DNA from: Cepaea nemoralis
Taxonomy: Eukaryota > Mollusca > Gastropoda > Stylommatophora > Helicidae
Assembly: GCA_014155875.1 (NCBI GenBank)
Contig: JACEFZ010021716.1
Coordinates: 28,113-92,112 of the forward strand
Direction: 5' to 3'
Length of the DNA: 64,000 bases
Numbering within the stretch: position 1 is the stretch's first letter; each line of letters opens with the position of its first letter. The notes beneath the pieces were generated by a model, which was not told the origin of the DNA, did no database searches, and saw only the letters and a list, made by a program, of their open reading frames with translations. Made by a program: the position numbers and the translations under genes. This document shows positions 9,948 through 21,957 of this stretch, piece after piece.

Positions 9948-10505
9948 TAGGAAGTATAATATCATCAAATGGCAAATCAGAAGACGAGATCGAAAATAGA
10001 TGCAATAAGGCAAACCAACTTATTGGACACATGGCACCAATACTAAAGAACACACATGTATCAATAACTACTAAGTAAGCACTTTACAACACAATCTTCC
10101 TACCAAACCTGGACAATGACAGAAAAAGAGAACAGAAAAATCACAACAACAGAACAGAAATGACATTCCTGAGAAGAATGATCAATGTATCAAGAAGAGA
10201 TAAGATCAGTAATGAAGAAATCGGGACTTAAGTATGGGTTATAGCTGCACTAGATTTTATTGGAAGGCAGCAAGTTCAAATGGTTTGGACATGCAGTTAG
10301 GTTACCAACTAACAGTATACCACAACAAGCAATGATGTACAGACCAGAGGGAAGCAGAGGAAGAGACCGACCACGTAAACGTTGGATGGGGGGAATAGCA
10401 GAGTCCATGGGAATATCGATACATGAAGTCCATAAGCTCCATAAGCGGGCACTTTCCTGCTGTTTATACTTCACATTGACACCTCAAGAGTACAAGAGGA
10501 ATATA
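9948..10505 (+). pseudogene. LINE L2, C-terminal fragment
   Basis: Starts at FKYLGSI-like coding and runs to the ORF2 C-terminus, with KWFGHAVRLPTNSIPQQA and GSRGRDRPRKRW as landmarks. The same proteins are encoded on the minus strand at 58935-60010, which confirms a repeat family. Several stops and frameshifts are present upstream of 10260. The RT catalytic core is absent, so the copy is inactive. Confidence 0.7.
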
Positions 10506-10516
10506 ATGAGATGAGA

Positions 10517-10587
10517 TGTTCAATGCTGGAGTTATCTGGTGATAGATGTATAATAGTTAGACATGTTCAATGATGGAGTTATCTGGC
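10517..10587 (+). repeat. 47-bp tandem repeat, left part
   Basis: Units begin tgttcaatg at 10517 and 10564 (47 bp apart) and contain ggagttatctgg and gatagatgtataatag. The same array continues at 12563-12640 on the far side of LINE L3, so L3 inserted into the array. Confidence 0.7.
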
Positions 10588-10624
10588 TTAGGTTTTAGAG
10601 AAGATAGCCGCTGTCAATCTGCAA

Positions 10625-11930
10625 GCGTTTTTGGAAAGGGGGAGGCTTCTTCCAAGAGGCCTGGGGAGTTACAGGCCAGGAAAAGATACCTGGTCAATTG
10701 CAGCCACTTTTGCCTTTGACGTTTATGGGGGGTTCCAGAGTAGACAGGAAACGATGGCGGCAGTGCTTGATCTCGAGGATGCGTACAATAGAGTTCGATC
10801 TGATATTTTGATGACCGCACTGATGGAGAAGCTGATGGTCAATCCCTGGTTGGTGAAGTGGATAGCAGCCTTCCTGCATTCTCGTCGGGTTGCTCTCCAT
10901 TTGGGGGCATAGACCTGAAAGCCACACATTTTAACCCCGATGCTCTTTAACGTGTATACGAGCAAAATTGCAAACCTAGAAGCACCAGGGGTTGGAAGGA
11001 TACTAACATTTGCAGATGATGTTCTTGCATATAGGTAGGGGAAAGATAGGGAACAAACAGCCCAGGAGCTACAGGTGACAGCAGAGAAAGTGATTGATTG
11101 GTGCACAGAAATGAATGTTGTCATCCGCCCGGAAAAGGCGGCTGCTTTGTGTGCTCTCTGGACAACAGGATTGTGAGAGATGATGTCCCAAGCTTTTCGA
11201 TAGATGGTAGAAGCGTCAACAGAGAGAACAAACTGAAGTATCTGGGAATCACATTTGACAGGAGTCTGTCCTTCAAGGACAATGTCGAGACGGTTGTGAC
11301 AAGATCTCAAAAAGACTCAATGCCCTTAAAACTATGGCTGCAATGGACACAGAGCAGAGAATGCTTTTCACACTATACCAGCACTTGATCCTCTCAGTGA
11401 TTGATTATGGACTAGGACTGCTCACTGTCTCAAAGAGTCAGCTGGTGAAATTAGAGCACATACAGAACGAAGCTATGCGGGTCATTCTGGGATGCACCAG
11501 AGACACCCCAGTAGTGTGTATACGTTACATCCTAGGTTTGCCGACTGTTGCTGGTAGGCACAAGGCGATGCAGGCGAAGGCATACCTCAGAGTAGCTGCA
11601 GACACAGATCACCCGTTACATGAGGCGCTGGACGCAGCTAAGGGTCAGAGGCTGATAAGAGGGAAATCATGGATGGCTCAGGTGGAGGATACGATCAGAC
11701 AAGTGTGCCCATTGGCGAACATTAGGCGAGGAGAGGAGTGGGTCAGAGTGCCAGTGGAGCAGTCAGACTTGTGCAGAGGTATAATCACATTGAGTCGGGA
11801 GTGCAGGGAGTGGCCAGCAGGTGCCACGGAAGTGGAAATCCAGCAACTAATTCAGGATAATGCTCTCCCGGGCGATGTGATTATTAAATACACAGATGGT
11901 TCGGTATTGAGAGGTAGGAGAAGTTCCTGA
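10625..11930 (+). pseudogene. LINE L3 reverse transcriptase domain, broken
   Basis: Visible motifs in order: GSYRPGKDTW, AVLDLEDAYNRV (RT block with the first catalytic Asp), FADDVLAY (catalytic FADD at 11009-11020), LKYLGITFDRSLSF (thumb), then VIDYGLGLL and RVILGCTRDTP. Several stops and frame changes (a stop near 11036, frame shifts near 10912, 11098 and 11340) prevent a full product. The enzyme would copy its own RNA at a nicked chromosomal target. The region between palm and thumb is otherwise collinear with LINE L4. Confidence 0.75.
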
Positions 11931-12265
11931 GGATTCTTGGCAAAAGCTAATGGTCGAAGTTTGGTGCAAGAGAGCCTGGCGTATGATACCACAACATCTA
12001 ACTTAAGAATGGAAGTGGAGGCGGTCAGTGCAGATTTCCGCTGGATGGAGAACACGATACATACACACATCGTGATTGTAACTGACTCAGAATGCATGCT
12101 GAGGAGGGTGAGGACAGGCAGGCTTCGTGCAGAGTGGCGTGCTTCGCTTTGGAGGTCACGGGTAGCAAGCATCACCTGGATCTTTTCTCCGGGGCATGCC
12201 GGTCTGCTGGGGAATGAACAGGCGGACAGAATAGCTGGCTCGGCAAAACTTGGTGGAGTATAGAT
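11875..12265 (+). pseudogene. LINE L3 RNase H domain
   Basis: The four catalytic acidic positions of RNase HI are visible: Asp in YTDGSV, Glu in MEVEAV, Asp in VTDSE and the final Asp in NEQADRIA, preceded by the His of SPGHAG. A stop at about 11928-11930 breaks the domain near the first strand and a second stop follows LGGV. The domain would degrade the RNA strand after reverse transcription. Confidence 0.75.
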
Positions 12266-12527
12266 GCATGAAAGGCAGAAGTGGTTGCGGTCCTGTTGGA
12301 GTATGTGTACACCTCGGAGGAGCAAATGTATCACCATAGTCAGGCAAGAATGAGGCAGCGAGGAGTGAGGAGGAGATTTGGCCGACGCTCGACGCTCAAA
12401 AGAAAGGCGAGACGGACATATAATCAAATTGCTACTGGAACTATTTGTGTCGAAACTCTTCGCTGGCTGCTGAGAATGGGACGGAGCGCTTATGGTAATA
12501 CCCCGAATGCTGTGATGTCGGTTCCTA

Positions 12528-12562
<35 letters not shown>

Positions 12563-12640
12563 TGGTAATAGATGTATAATAGTCGGACATATTCAGTGAT
12601 GGAGCTATCTGGTAATAGATGCATATTAGTCAATAATACA
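12563..12640 (+). repeat. 47-bp tandem repeat, right part
   Basis: Resumes with gatagatgtataatag and a unit starting tattcagtg at 12590, which matches the array at 10517-10587. It marks the right edge of the LINE L3 insertion. Confidence 0.65.
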
Positions 12641-12799
12641 TATAACGACAATAAATACATATCAATACAATAAATATTATAAGTGTGTATTAAAAATGGC
12701 AGGAAATACAAGACAATGTTAGCATAGAAGTAAAGAACAGATGAGATGCATTGTCTATTCTAGAGATCATATTTCAAAACTGCTATGTTCAATGTGGAA

Positions 12800-13375
12800 T
12801 ACTGAAAAATTTAATCAATTTTACGGCAGAAAGAAAACTATCCCAAAATGAAAGAAAGTAGGTCATAAGAAATGGAAGACTGAAGAAATCTTAAGAGTAA
12901 TGGAAACAAGAAGACACAACAAAAATATTCCAGACAAATTTGAAGATATTCACTGGAGAGTCAGAACATTATGTAAAGAAGCAACAGATGCGTGGCTTGA
13001 AAAAAAAATTGCATAGAAATTGAAAAACAACACAACAGTAAATAAAATATCTAATTAATGCACAAGAGAATTCAGGAGCTTACTAATAAAATTACACCTA
13101 TATCAACAGGCTGCTTTAAAACAAAAGATGGAAACATATAATAGAAAAAGATGAGATTTCACATACATGGTCAGATTATGTGAGAAACCTATATGATGAT
13201 ACAAGAGAAGAACAATATAATATTCGGAGTAATAATGAAGGACCATCAGTTCTGACGATAGAAGTTCAGAATGCTCTTAACCATATGAAAACTGGCAAGA
13301 CCGCGGGTCCAGACAACATCTCAACAGAAATGATCAATGCCTTAGAAGAATATGGAATATATCAATTCATTTAAT
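12800..13375 (+). pseudogene. LINE L1, ORF2 linker and RT N-terminus
   Basis: Decayed frames give the linker between endonuclease and RT (for example KKWKTEEILRVMETRR) and the start of RT (HMKTGKTAGPDNISTEMI, EEYGI, 13285-13360). The same linker and RT start appear again at 13766-14354, so two L1 copies lie side by side. This copy ends abruptly at 13375. It is interrupted by many stops. Confidence 0.6.
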
Positions 13376-13765
13376 TATCACCACAAACGAGCTACACGCA
13401 ACATCGTTCCGGGCCATAATGAAAAAGACGCATAAAAACATCTCTTTGTCTATGGAATACGAACGCATCGAACCGTAGCTGTTTCTAGATATTCTAATAA
13501 GACGTAAAGTACTGCTTGTGTTTTCTGTAGATTATGTGTTGGTATTTCCAATTCATTTTTGATTCACAAGAAGCCACGGAAGGCAGGTGGCGGATGAAAT
13601 TTTGAGAGCAGACGACAGATAGCTGTTGGTTATGGTCTCAAGTTTCGCGACTGGATGCAGAGGATCTCTTTCACGAGACAATGGCTACGGTCCCGGTCAG
13701 TATCGTCACTGCCAGGAAGGACTGCAACGGCAAACTACCTTCTTTAAATTTGCCTAGTAAACTAA
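13376..13765. other. unassigned spacer between two L1 copies
   Basis: 390 bp with no ORF I can assign. A segment around 13610-13740 has the style of a LINE 3' UTR (ggatgcagaggatc, gacaatggctacgg), but I cannot place it in a family. Confidence 0.35.
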
Positions 13766-14354
13766 TGGAAAAAAAGAAGACTCAACTAAAATAATCCTGC
13801 CAAATATGAAGAAATTCACAGACAAGGAATAACAATATGCAAGGATGCAAAAGATGCATGGATTGAGAAAAACTGCATAGAAATTAAAAAACAACACAAC
13901 GTTAACGATACCACATCAATGCACAAAAGAATTCAATAACTTACTAATAAAAGAACACGTACATTAGCACTCTGCCTAAGAACAAAAGATGAAAAAATAA
14001 TATTAGACAAAGATCAGATTCCACATTATGTGAAAAATCTTTACGATGATAATAGAGACGAACAGTATGATATTCAAATTAATAATGAAGGACCGCCAAG
14101 TTTGAAGATGGAGTTTCGGAATGATCGTAACCAATTGAAAACTGGCAAGACTCTCAGTTCAGATAACATCACAACAGAAATGATTTATGCTTATGAAGAT
14201 TATGGGATAGATCAGGTCGCGAGACTGCTGAACACAATGTATGATACAGAAGATACGGACCTTCTGAATTATGTAATTCTGCATTTATTGCAATCCCAAT
14301 TACATCAGGAGACTCGGAATGTGATCATGATCGAGCAATTAGTATAATGAGTCA

Positions 14355-16031
14355 TTCATTGGCACCTTGCCGTTTTGACAGACGATAGTTTGTGCTTTAA
14401 AAAGGCATAATAACTTTTACCTATGGCGGTAGCGAATGTGATTGATAAGGCCAATTTGCGCTGTAAATGTCCGTTCACAGTGGGTGCATGTGAACAAGTG
14501 GTCATTTCCACCATCATGCACCATCTTACGTCTCAAACGCTTGGTGTGTGACTTATCTGCAATAATTTTCTCCTTTGTCTTTATTCCATTTCTGATGTTT
14601 GCCCTCCATGCAACACGTTCAGCGGCGACTTGCTCCCAATGTGCATTATCAATGCCTGTATCAATCATGTCCCTCTTACAAACGTCTTTGTATCGTAGTA
14701 GAGGCCGACCCTGAGATCTCTTACCCATCTGTAATTAACCAAAAAAGATGTCCTTTGGTATTCTACCATCATCCATCCTCCTAAGATGTCCTATCCATCT
14801 AAGTCTACGAAGACTGAGCATGGAATAAACTGTCACACAACCTGATCTTTCCAATACTTCAGTATTTGTGATTTTGTCTTGCCACTTAATACCAAGAATT
14901 CTTCGCAGACACCGCATATGAAAGCTGTTTAAACGTTTCTCTTGGTGTGAGTAAGTTGTCCAGGTTTCACTGCCATAAAGAAGAGTACTAAGGACACAGG
15001 CTTGATATACAAGGACTTTTGTTTTTGCAGTTAGCTTCCTGTTCTCCCAGTCTCTTTTTCTTAACCTGTTCATTGTTGTTGCTGCCTTACCAATCCGGAT
15101 GTTGATTTCCTGATCTAGGGATAATTTGCTATTTAACACTGATCCTAGATATGTAAAATGGTCTACCATCTCTAGCTCGGCGTCGTCAATTAAGATTGAT
15201 GGCACCCCATGTGCACCTTGTGACATAATCTGTGTCTTCTTTTTGCTAATTGTTAAACCAAATTCAGAACAAGCATTGGAGAATGCAGATAGTAGACATT
15301 GCAATTCTTCCTCAGAGTGGGTCGTAACTGCAGCATCATCTGCACATAGCAACTCTCTGATCAGTACCCTCCTAATTTTAGTCTTGGCCTTCAATCTCTG
15401 AGCTTTGTAGAGGCCGCCATCTGAGCGTGAGTGAATGAATATACCACCATCCTGATCACGAAAGGCATATTTCAGTAGAAGTGAAAAGTATATCCCAAAG
15501 AGGGTGGGAGCTAGTACACAACCTTGCTTAACTCCACTCTTGATTTCAAATTCTTCAGAAGTTGCACCATCAAACTTGATTATACCCTTCATGCCTGTGT
15601 GGAACGATTCCACAATGGATAGAAGAGTTGGTGGGCAGCCAATCTTCTTTAGTGCCTTGAAGAGACCCTCACGACTGACCAAATCAAATGCCTTTGTGAG
15701 GTCGATGAGGGCAATAAACAGTGGTTGATTCTGTTCACGGCATTTTTCTTGCATTTGTCGCAATTAGAATATCATATCAATGGTAGACCGGTTCTGTTGA
15801 AAGCCACACTGAGATTCGGGGTAGACTTGATCTCCTAGGACTTGAAGTCTGCGCAGAACAATTCTGGCAAATACTTTTCCAACAATACATAGAAGTGAGA
15901 TACCCCTATAGTTCTTGCAGTCGCTCCGTCGCCCTTGTTCTTGTACAGTGTTATGATGCTTGAATCTTTGAAATCCTGTGGGACTTGTCCTTCTCCCCAG
16001 CATAGCTCTATTAGCTGGTGTATCTGTAGAG
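14355..16031 (-). mobile_element. LINE L5 with 15-bp target duplication
   Basis: A 5'-truncated non-LTR retrotransposon on the minus strand. tagtataatgagtca flanks it at 14340-14354 and 16032-16046, and the L1 reading order continues across the pair. The insert lacks an endonuclease domain. A related shorter copy lies on the plus strand at 18108-19119. Confidence 0.85.
14417..16003 (-). pseudogene. LINE L5 reverse transcriptase with C-terminal zinc finger
   Basis: The N-terminal part (15764-16003) gives NYRGISLLCIVGKVFARI and QCGFQQNRST, the central 342-codon frame (14735-15763) gives ALIDLTKAFD, GVKQGCVLAPTLF, the catalytic CADD (near 15335-15346), FTYLGSVLN, LLYGSETWTT and the RRLRWIGHLRRM block. 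The third frame (14417-14728) gives KRSQGRP and a C2H2-type finger, CTHCERTF-x7-H-x4-H. Two frame breaks, near 15763 and 14732, separate the pieces. The large central frame is unbroken, so this is one of the younger LINEs here. RT copies the RNA; the finger presumably binds nucleic acid. Confidence 0.8.
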
Positions 16032-16431
16032 TAGTATAATGAGTCACATCACGAATATGTAACTAAGAATTATCATGCAAAGAATGAGGAAGAAAGAAAT
16101 ACAACCTGAAATGGGGAAAGAACAATGTGGGTGTGTAAAGGCAAGTGTACAGTAAATTATCCTTATATGCTATGTATAGTAATTGGACATTCTATAGAAG
16201 TAAATACATATATACGTCTTTGCTATATTGACTACACAAAGACATGTCAATATGGTAGAGTTGTTTGCAGATCTATAGATTGATGGGAAAGGTACTATAC
16301 TTATTTTTAAAAACAAAACATATATTGAAAACTATAAGCTGCCATAACGATTGATAATGAAGTGGGTCAATATCAGGCTAATAAGAGAAGTGAGAGACAG
16401 AAATGTGTAATGTCTCCAGATCCTTTTTCCC

Positions 16432-17084
16432 TATCAATCAATCATTCAATCATGTGCCATGCCGGAATGCGTGGGCGGTCATGACTCGCCAGTTCACTCG
16501 ATCACCAGTGTCGTGGATCAGCTCAGTGTTCCTGTCTCGTCCATGCCATGTGGCCAAGCCATCCAGGTATTTTCCTCTCGGTCTTCCTCTTGGTCTGTTC
16601 CCTTCGATCTTGCCAGTTGTCACTAAGTTCTCCAATCCATTTCTTCTCATAACATGTCCAAAAAATTTTGACTGTTTAATGTCTAATTTCTCTAATCAGT
16701 TTACGATGTTCATTTGTGTCCTGTAGTATTTGGTCATTGGTTTTTCTGTCTGTCCATGTTATTCTTGGCATTTTCCCCAGAAACCACATTTCTGCAGCCA
16801 TCAGATGCTTTTCAGCTTGACTGCTCATTGTCCAAGTTTCACATCCATACAAAAGAACAGGCTCTATGTATCCCCTCAACACTCTTTTTCTCGTTTCAAT
16901 TGACATCTTTTTATTGGTCAAAATGTTTTTTCATCTTGCTAAAGGCTACTTTCGCCATGGCGATTCTTGTTCTAATCTCTTCAAGGCATCTCCCATCAGA
17001 TGTTATGACTGTTCCAAGATAATTGTACCGATTCACTTGTTGAAGAATATTTCCATTTACTTGTATATTACATTGTGGCACTTC
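16432..17084 (-). mobile_element. LINE L1 copy, antisense inside an older L1
   Basis: The minus strand encodes EVPQCNIQVNGNILQQV, YNYLGTVITSDGR, LLYGCETWTMSSQAEKH and the C-terminal GHVMRRNGLENL. Its 3' tail is a short ATTGA-type repeat at 16432-16450. It lies head-to-head with the plus-strand L1 that resumes at 17085. It is 5'-truncated just after the RT palm. A short frame break lies near 16680. Confidence 0.75.
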
Positions 17085-17267
17085 TTCAGAAATGTAGAAG
17101 ATATAAATGGAATCGTCATTGGAGGACGAAACATCAATAACATTAGATATCCGTATGATACAGTATTGACTACATACAATGAGCATGATCTGCAACAATT
17201 AGTAGATGCGATTGTTGCACACAGTGAACAACTAGGGTTAGAATTAAATAGTACGAAGACACAGATT

Positions 17268-17312
17268 GCTGTGAAGTTCGAACTGCGACTAACTTAACTA
17301 ACTAACTAACTA
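17268..17312 (+). mobile_element. 45-bp LINE stub with 16-bp target duplication
   Basis: tacgaagacacagatt occurs at 17252-17267 and again at 17313-17328, exactly flanking 45 bp that end in an ACTA-type repeat. LINE L4 (22863-25235) has the same kind of tail and a similar 'gttcga...gactaac' end, so this is probably an ultra-short L4-family insertion. Confidence 0.7.
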
Positions 17313-18107
17313 TACGAAGACACAGATTATGGTCGTCACTAGGAAGAAGGACATACCGCAACGCAATATACAAGTAAATGGGAATATTCTTCAACAATTG
17401 ATCGTTACAATTATCTAGAACAGTATCTTATGGGGTAAGCATTTAAGAGATTAGAACAACAATCGCCATGTCGAAAGTAGCTTTAGTGAGATGAAAAACA
17501 TACTGACCAATAAACATATGTCAATTGAAACGAGGATGAAGAGTGTTAAGGTGCTACATAGAGCCTGTGCTTATATGTTGATATGAAGCTTGGACAATGA
17601 ACAGTCAAGATATAAAACATCTTATGGCTTTGGAAATGTGGTTTCCGATGAGAATTCAAAGAATGCCATAGACAGATAGAAAAATCGAATGGCCGAGTAT
17701 TATAAGAAACAAATAAAAATCATAAATTGATTAGAGAAATTAGACGTAAGCAGTCAACATTTTTGGACATGTTATGAGAAGAAATAAATTGGAGAACCTG
17801 GTGACAATTGGCAAGATCGAGGGCTTAGAGAACAAAGGGAAACAGAGAAGTAGATACCTGTATGGCTTTACCACCTGGCACGGTTGAGATAACAACACTG
17901 AATTGATCCACGACGGAAAGCACTACTGTGCTAACATGTTTATATGTTAGCTTGAAGGATGTATCTGATTATCTTACTTCATGTTGTGTGAATTCTGCAG
18001 AATGTACCTTACGAGATGCAGCAACATTTGCCAGGCAATAAATCGTACAATAATATATGATCGGATAATACCACGTTTAAGGCATTGTTTAATTCAGTTA
18101 ATGTATT

Positions 18108-19119
18108 TATGATGATTGCGCTCTATACGCCAACTCAGAGGCGGACATGCAACATAATGTTTCAGCTTTCTCACATGCCTGTGCCAACTTTGGGCTCAAT
18201 ATCAATTTGGAGAAAACTGTAGTTATGTACCAGCCAGCTCCAGGGAATAATCACACTGTGCCGAATATCAAAGTGAATGGTCATAGTCTAAGTGTTGTGG
18301 ACAAATTCACCTATCTTGGCAGCACTGCGTCACAAGCTGCCACAATTGATGATGAAGTGAATGCAAGAATCTCCAAGGCCAGCGCGGCCTTTGGCAGACT
18401 GTACAAGAATGTATGGGACAGAAATGGAATAAGCCTCAAACAAAGCTGAAAGTCTACAAAGCAGTTGTATTATCCACACTGCTATATGCTTGTGAAACCT
18501 GGACTGTTTATCAGCGACACGCTAGGAAATTAAACCACTTCCACACAGTCTGCCATTGGAGGTTACTGAAGATTAAATGGCAAGACATGATCCCAGACAC
18601 TGAAGTCCTAGAAAGAGCGTCCATGCCCAGTATCCACACTCTACTAATGAAGAATCAGATTCGCTGGGCTGGTCACTTGACTCGCATGCCAGATCACAGG
18701 CTCCCTAAACGAATTTTTTTACGGCGAGTTGCGTTGTGGTAAACGCTCCCAAGGCGGCCAGAGGAAACGCTTTAAAGACACTCTGAATATCTCACTGAAT
18801 CTTTTTGGAATTAATCATGACACCTGGGAGACTGCAGCCAGAGACCGAAATTCGTGGCGTACATCATTACGCAAGGGTGCAGTCACTTGTGAGGCAACCA
18901 GGACTGCAAGAGCTGTGAAGAAAAGACAGAACAGAAAAACCACTGCAGAAAATCCTCCTCCAGAAACGTCAAGCATTCTTTGTCCACATTGTCAAAGAAC
19001 ATTTCGAGCCTAGATAGGCCTTATCAGCCATCTTAGAACTCACGGCTCCATAATTTCAACCCCACTGGATGAAATGAATGGTCATCATCATTCTTGATGG
19101 ACAAACAACAACAACAACA
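18108..19119 (+). pseudogene. LINE L5-type copy, 5'-truncated at the RT active site
   Basis: Coding begins at the active site itself (YDDCALYANSE, about 18108), then KFTYLGSTAS, LLYACETWTVY, IKWQDMIPDTEVLE, IRWAGHLTRM, KRSQGGQRKRF and a C2H2-like finger, CPHCQRTF-x7-H-x3-H (a stop at 19012 interrupts it). Frames change near 18440 and 18735. The 3' end is a (CAA)n tail (19101-19119). It is the same architecture as the LINE at 14355-16031 but a divergent subfamily. Confidence 0.75.

Positions 19120-19790
<671 letters not shown>

Positions 19791-19870
<80 letters not shown>
19791..19870. repeat. compound microsatellite (TA)n(TG)n
   Basis: TA repeats up to about 19840, then TG repeats to 19870. 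Open frames through it are artefacts of the dinucleotide repeat. Confidence 0.9.
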
Positions 19871-19872
<2 letters not shown>

Positions 19873-20420
19873 TCTCTCCACCGTCTTCTTGGTCTACCTC
19901 GAGGTCTACGAGTAGTATATATGGTATCGTTTCCTGGCCTGTAGCTCCCCAGGCCTCTTGGAAGAAGCTTCCCCCTTTCCAAAAAATCCTGCAGTTTAAC
20001 AGCGACTTCTTCTCTAAAACCTTCCCAAATGTATTTTGAAGGGTGATGATCCTAAAGCCGCCAAGCTTTGAATGATCCGTGTATGGTTTTGGGAGAGGGA
20101 TGAGATAGCTATTCAGCCAATCCTGCGGTACTGACGCTGTCCTAATGCTCTGATTAAAGCAGCCGGCCATCTCCTTCAGGTCCACATCGCTCAAAGCCTT
20201 CATGTGGCCATACCTGACACCATCAGGCCCTGGTGCCGTGTCTTTTGCCTTTTGCAAAATATGTTTAACATCTTCAAACAGTATGATGTCTTCGTAAGGC
20301 ATATTTTCTATTGTGCCAGATAATTCCACTCTAACTGCATCCCTGGTATCCGCATCACTATGATTGCTGAATGCTGATGTTGATGTGCTATTCAGGATTA
20401 CGCTCAGTAGTTTGCCATTG
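19871..20420 (-). pseudogene. LINE L3 reverse transcriptase, N-terminal fragment
   Basis: The minus strand gives [50 protein letters not shown] and [16 protein letters not shown], the RT blocks that precede the palm. The last block matches the first recognisable bases of the L3 copy at 10625. It ends in a decayed segment ([11 protein letters not shown] in another frame) next to the TG repeat. There is no palm or RNase H. Confidence 0.7.
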
Positions 20421-20424
20421 ATTT

Positions 20425-21090
20425 CTGAGCGACCGGCTCACATACCCCGTAAGATACCAACACGATGAGAACCGCTACCGATTCTCTTGCAGGTTACGTT
20501 ACTCACGAGAATATACGGGAATAAGGAGTAAAACGTTAAACCCTAGGCCAGGGATCGACCTGAAAAATGTTGGTGAGGTGTGATTTAACAGAACATGACT
20601 TTCTGAAATATGGTACACGGGTGTACCTGCCAAAAATCAGCCTTGAAAGAAATTAATTATAATGTAAGACGATAATTAATTGTTCGGTCATATTACTTGT
20701 CATTTAAATTATATGTTGTAGTATATTATACAATTTTAAAAGTTATGTTTGAATTAGTACAAGACAGTATAAAAAAGCAATGACATAATGTTTTATTTTT
20801 AATAAGAGCAGGTAAGCGTCAAAGTAAAAGGTAAGCAAAATATAACAATTTTTTAAAAATTTATATAATAACCGTTGTTATTTTTATATAGATAAATTTC
20901 TAGCGTTATCTCCCTTGTATGCTTTGATAGGATGTAGATTATAGTTGTTTCCCTTTAGTGCCTAATTTTCGGTAGTAGTGTTTTTTTTTCTTCACATTTG
21001 TTGTTAATTGTATTATGTAGATTATTGCGAAGACAGAAATAGGTACCAAAATACTAGTGAACAATGAGGCTAATGTGTTTTAAATATTAT

Positions 21091-21146
<56 letters not shown>

Positions 21147-21147
21147 G
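20425..21147 (-). repeat. repeat R, copy 2, with (ATC)n end
   Basis: Reverse complement of 6862-8120 minus the LINE there. It preserves the uninterrupted target site (near 20955) for that LINE. In plus orientation it ends in an ATC array at 21092-21147. No coding sequence. Confidence 0.7.
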
Positions 21148-21179
21148 TGCCTTGACAAATGGCTTCGACAATCATGCAC

Positions 21180-21325
21180 TACTTTATTGTCAAAGTACAT
21201 GAGCACATGTCTACCAGCGAGAGCGAGTCAATGAGTGCACAGCATCCACTGCACGGTGAGATCAAGAAGAGAAAGGGCAGCAGGTTAGACAGAGGAATCT
21301 CCAGAATGGGTCAGTAGAAGATTGT
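21180..21325 (+). pseudogene. LINE L4/L3-type fragment
   Basis: The plus strand reads AQHPLHGEIKKRKGSRL and MGQ, which matches NTQHPLHSEIRKVKGSRL and SWMGQ of LINE L4. About 145 bp, with stops. Confidence 0.5.
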
Positions 21326-21339
21326 AGAATTCATTTTCA

Positions 21340-21450
21340 GTATCTACTGATACGTGCTTGTTCTTTAGTATTGGTAACATTTTTCAAATGATTGGGTTTG
21401 GTTTTATTGCCTTCTATTTTCGATCGCATCTTCTTATTTCTCACCTATCT
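21340..21450 (-). pseudogene. LINE L2 fragment
   Basis: Matches 59390-59500 (shared 'ttgttctttagtattggt' and 'attttcgat'), the L2 segment encoding LEDQIENR and APILKNKHVS. No usable frame remains. Confidence 0.5.
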
Positions 21451-21575
21451 TCCAATAATGTAATGCTGATATGTGGAACATTTACATACATGTAGATCTG
21501 AAGCAAGAAGCTCACTATTACAATTACCAATCTTGATTCACAATGTAGCCCAACAGTAAAAAAGTCCACCAGATG

Positions 21576-21957
21576 GGGCTGGTTATCAACCAAGATAAAA
21601 CAGAATATATGGTAATTTTAAGAGAAGGAATGGCTAAAAACTCTGGCCACATACAAATAGATAATATGATCATTAAAAGAACGGAAACATACAAATACCT
21701 GGGTACAATCTTCTACTGCCCCAACAGCATAAGTGAAGAAATATAAACTAGAATACATTCTGGAAAGAAGATATACTATGCCCTACAACATCTACTAAAA
21801 TCAAATCCGCTATCTCGTAACACCAAAATCACAATATACAAAACACTGATCAGACCAGTTGTGCTGTATGGCTCTGAAATCTGGAGTACAACGAAAGGAG
21901 ACGAAGCCTCGTTTCAAACCTTTGAGAACAAAGTTTTAAGCTTACACTCAGGAAATT
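21576..21957 (+). pseudogene. LINE L6, RT thumb fragment
   Basis: An almost continuous frame gives GLVINQDKTEYMV, TYKYLGTIFY, ITIYKTLIRPVVLYGSEIW and FENKVL, the block following the RT active site in non-LTR elements. One in-frame TAA follows ISEEI. It matches none of the other LINE families here closely. The first codon has no ATG because the copy is truncated on both sides. Confidence 0.65.

Larger units (their letters stand above)
10588..12562 (+). mobile_element. LINE L3 (RT plus RNase H), 5'-truncated
   Basis: A non-LTR retrotransposon of the type with an ORF2 RNase H domain (I-group-like). It carries RT, RNase H, a 3' UTR and a (TCAA)n tail (about 12531-12560). It lies within a 47-bp tandem repeat present on both sides. 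The copy begins inside the RT domain. Other pieces of the family are at 19871-20420 (minus) and 57845-58336 (plus). Confidence 0.8.
13766..17935 (+). mobile_element. LINE L1 copy split by three later insertions
   Basis: The plus-strand L1 coding order can be followed through four pieces. 13766-14354 carries linker and RT start (MKNLYDDNRDEQY, QLKTGKT). 16047-16431 carries the next RT part (EEQCG-like and NEVGQYQ-like blocks). 17085-17267 carries NVEDINGIVIGG and a degenerate active site, IRYPYDT in place of YADD. 17313-17935 carries the decayed thumb and C-terminus. The gaps are LINE L5 (15-bp duplication), an antisense L1 copy, and a 45-bp stub (16-bp duplication). The host copy is therefore the oldest and is non-functional. 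Confidence 0.7.

Noticed and set aside
16432..17935. Twin-priming 5' inversion of one L1 insertion
   Set aside because: Both the antisense and the sense part reach the C-terminal end of ORF2, so they are two copies and not one inverted copy.
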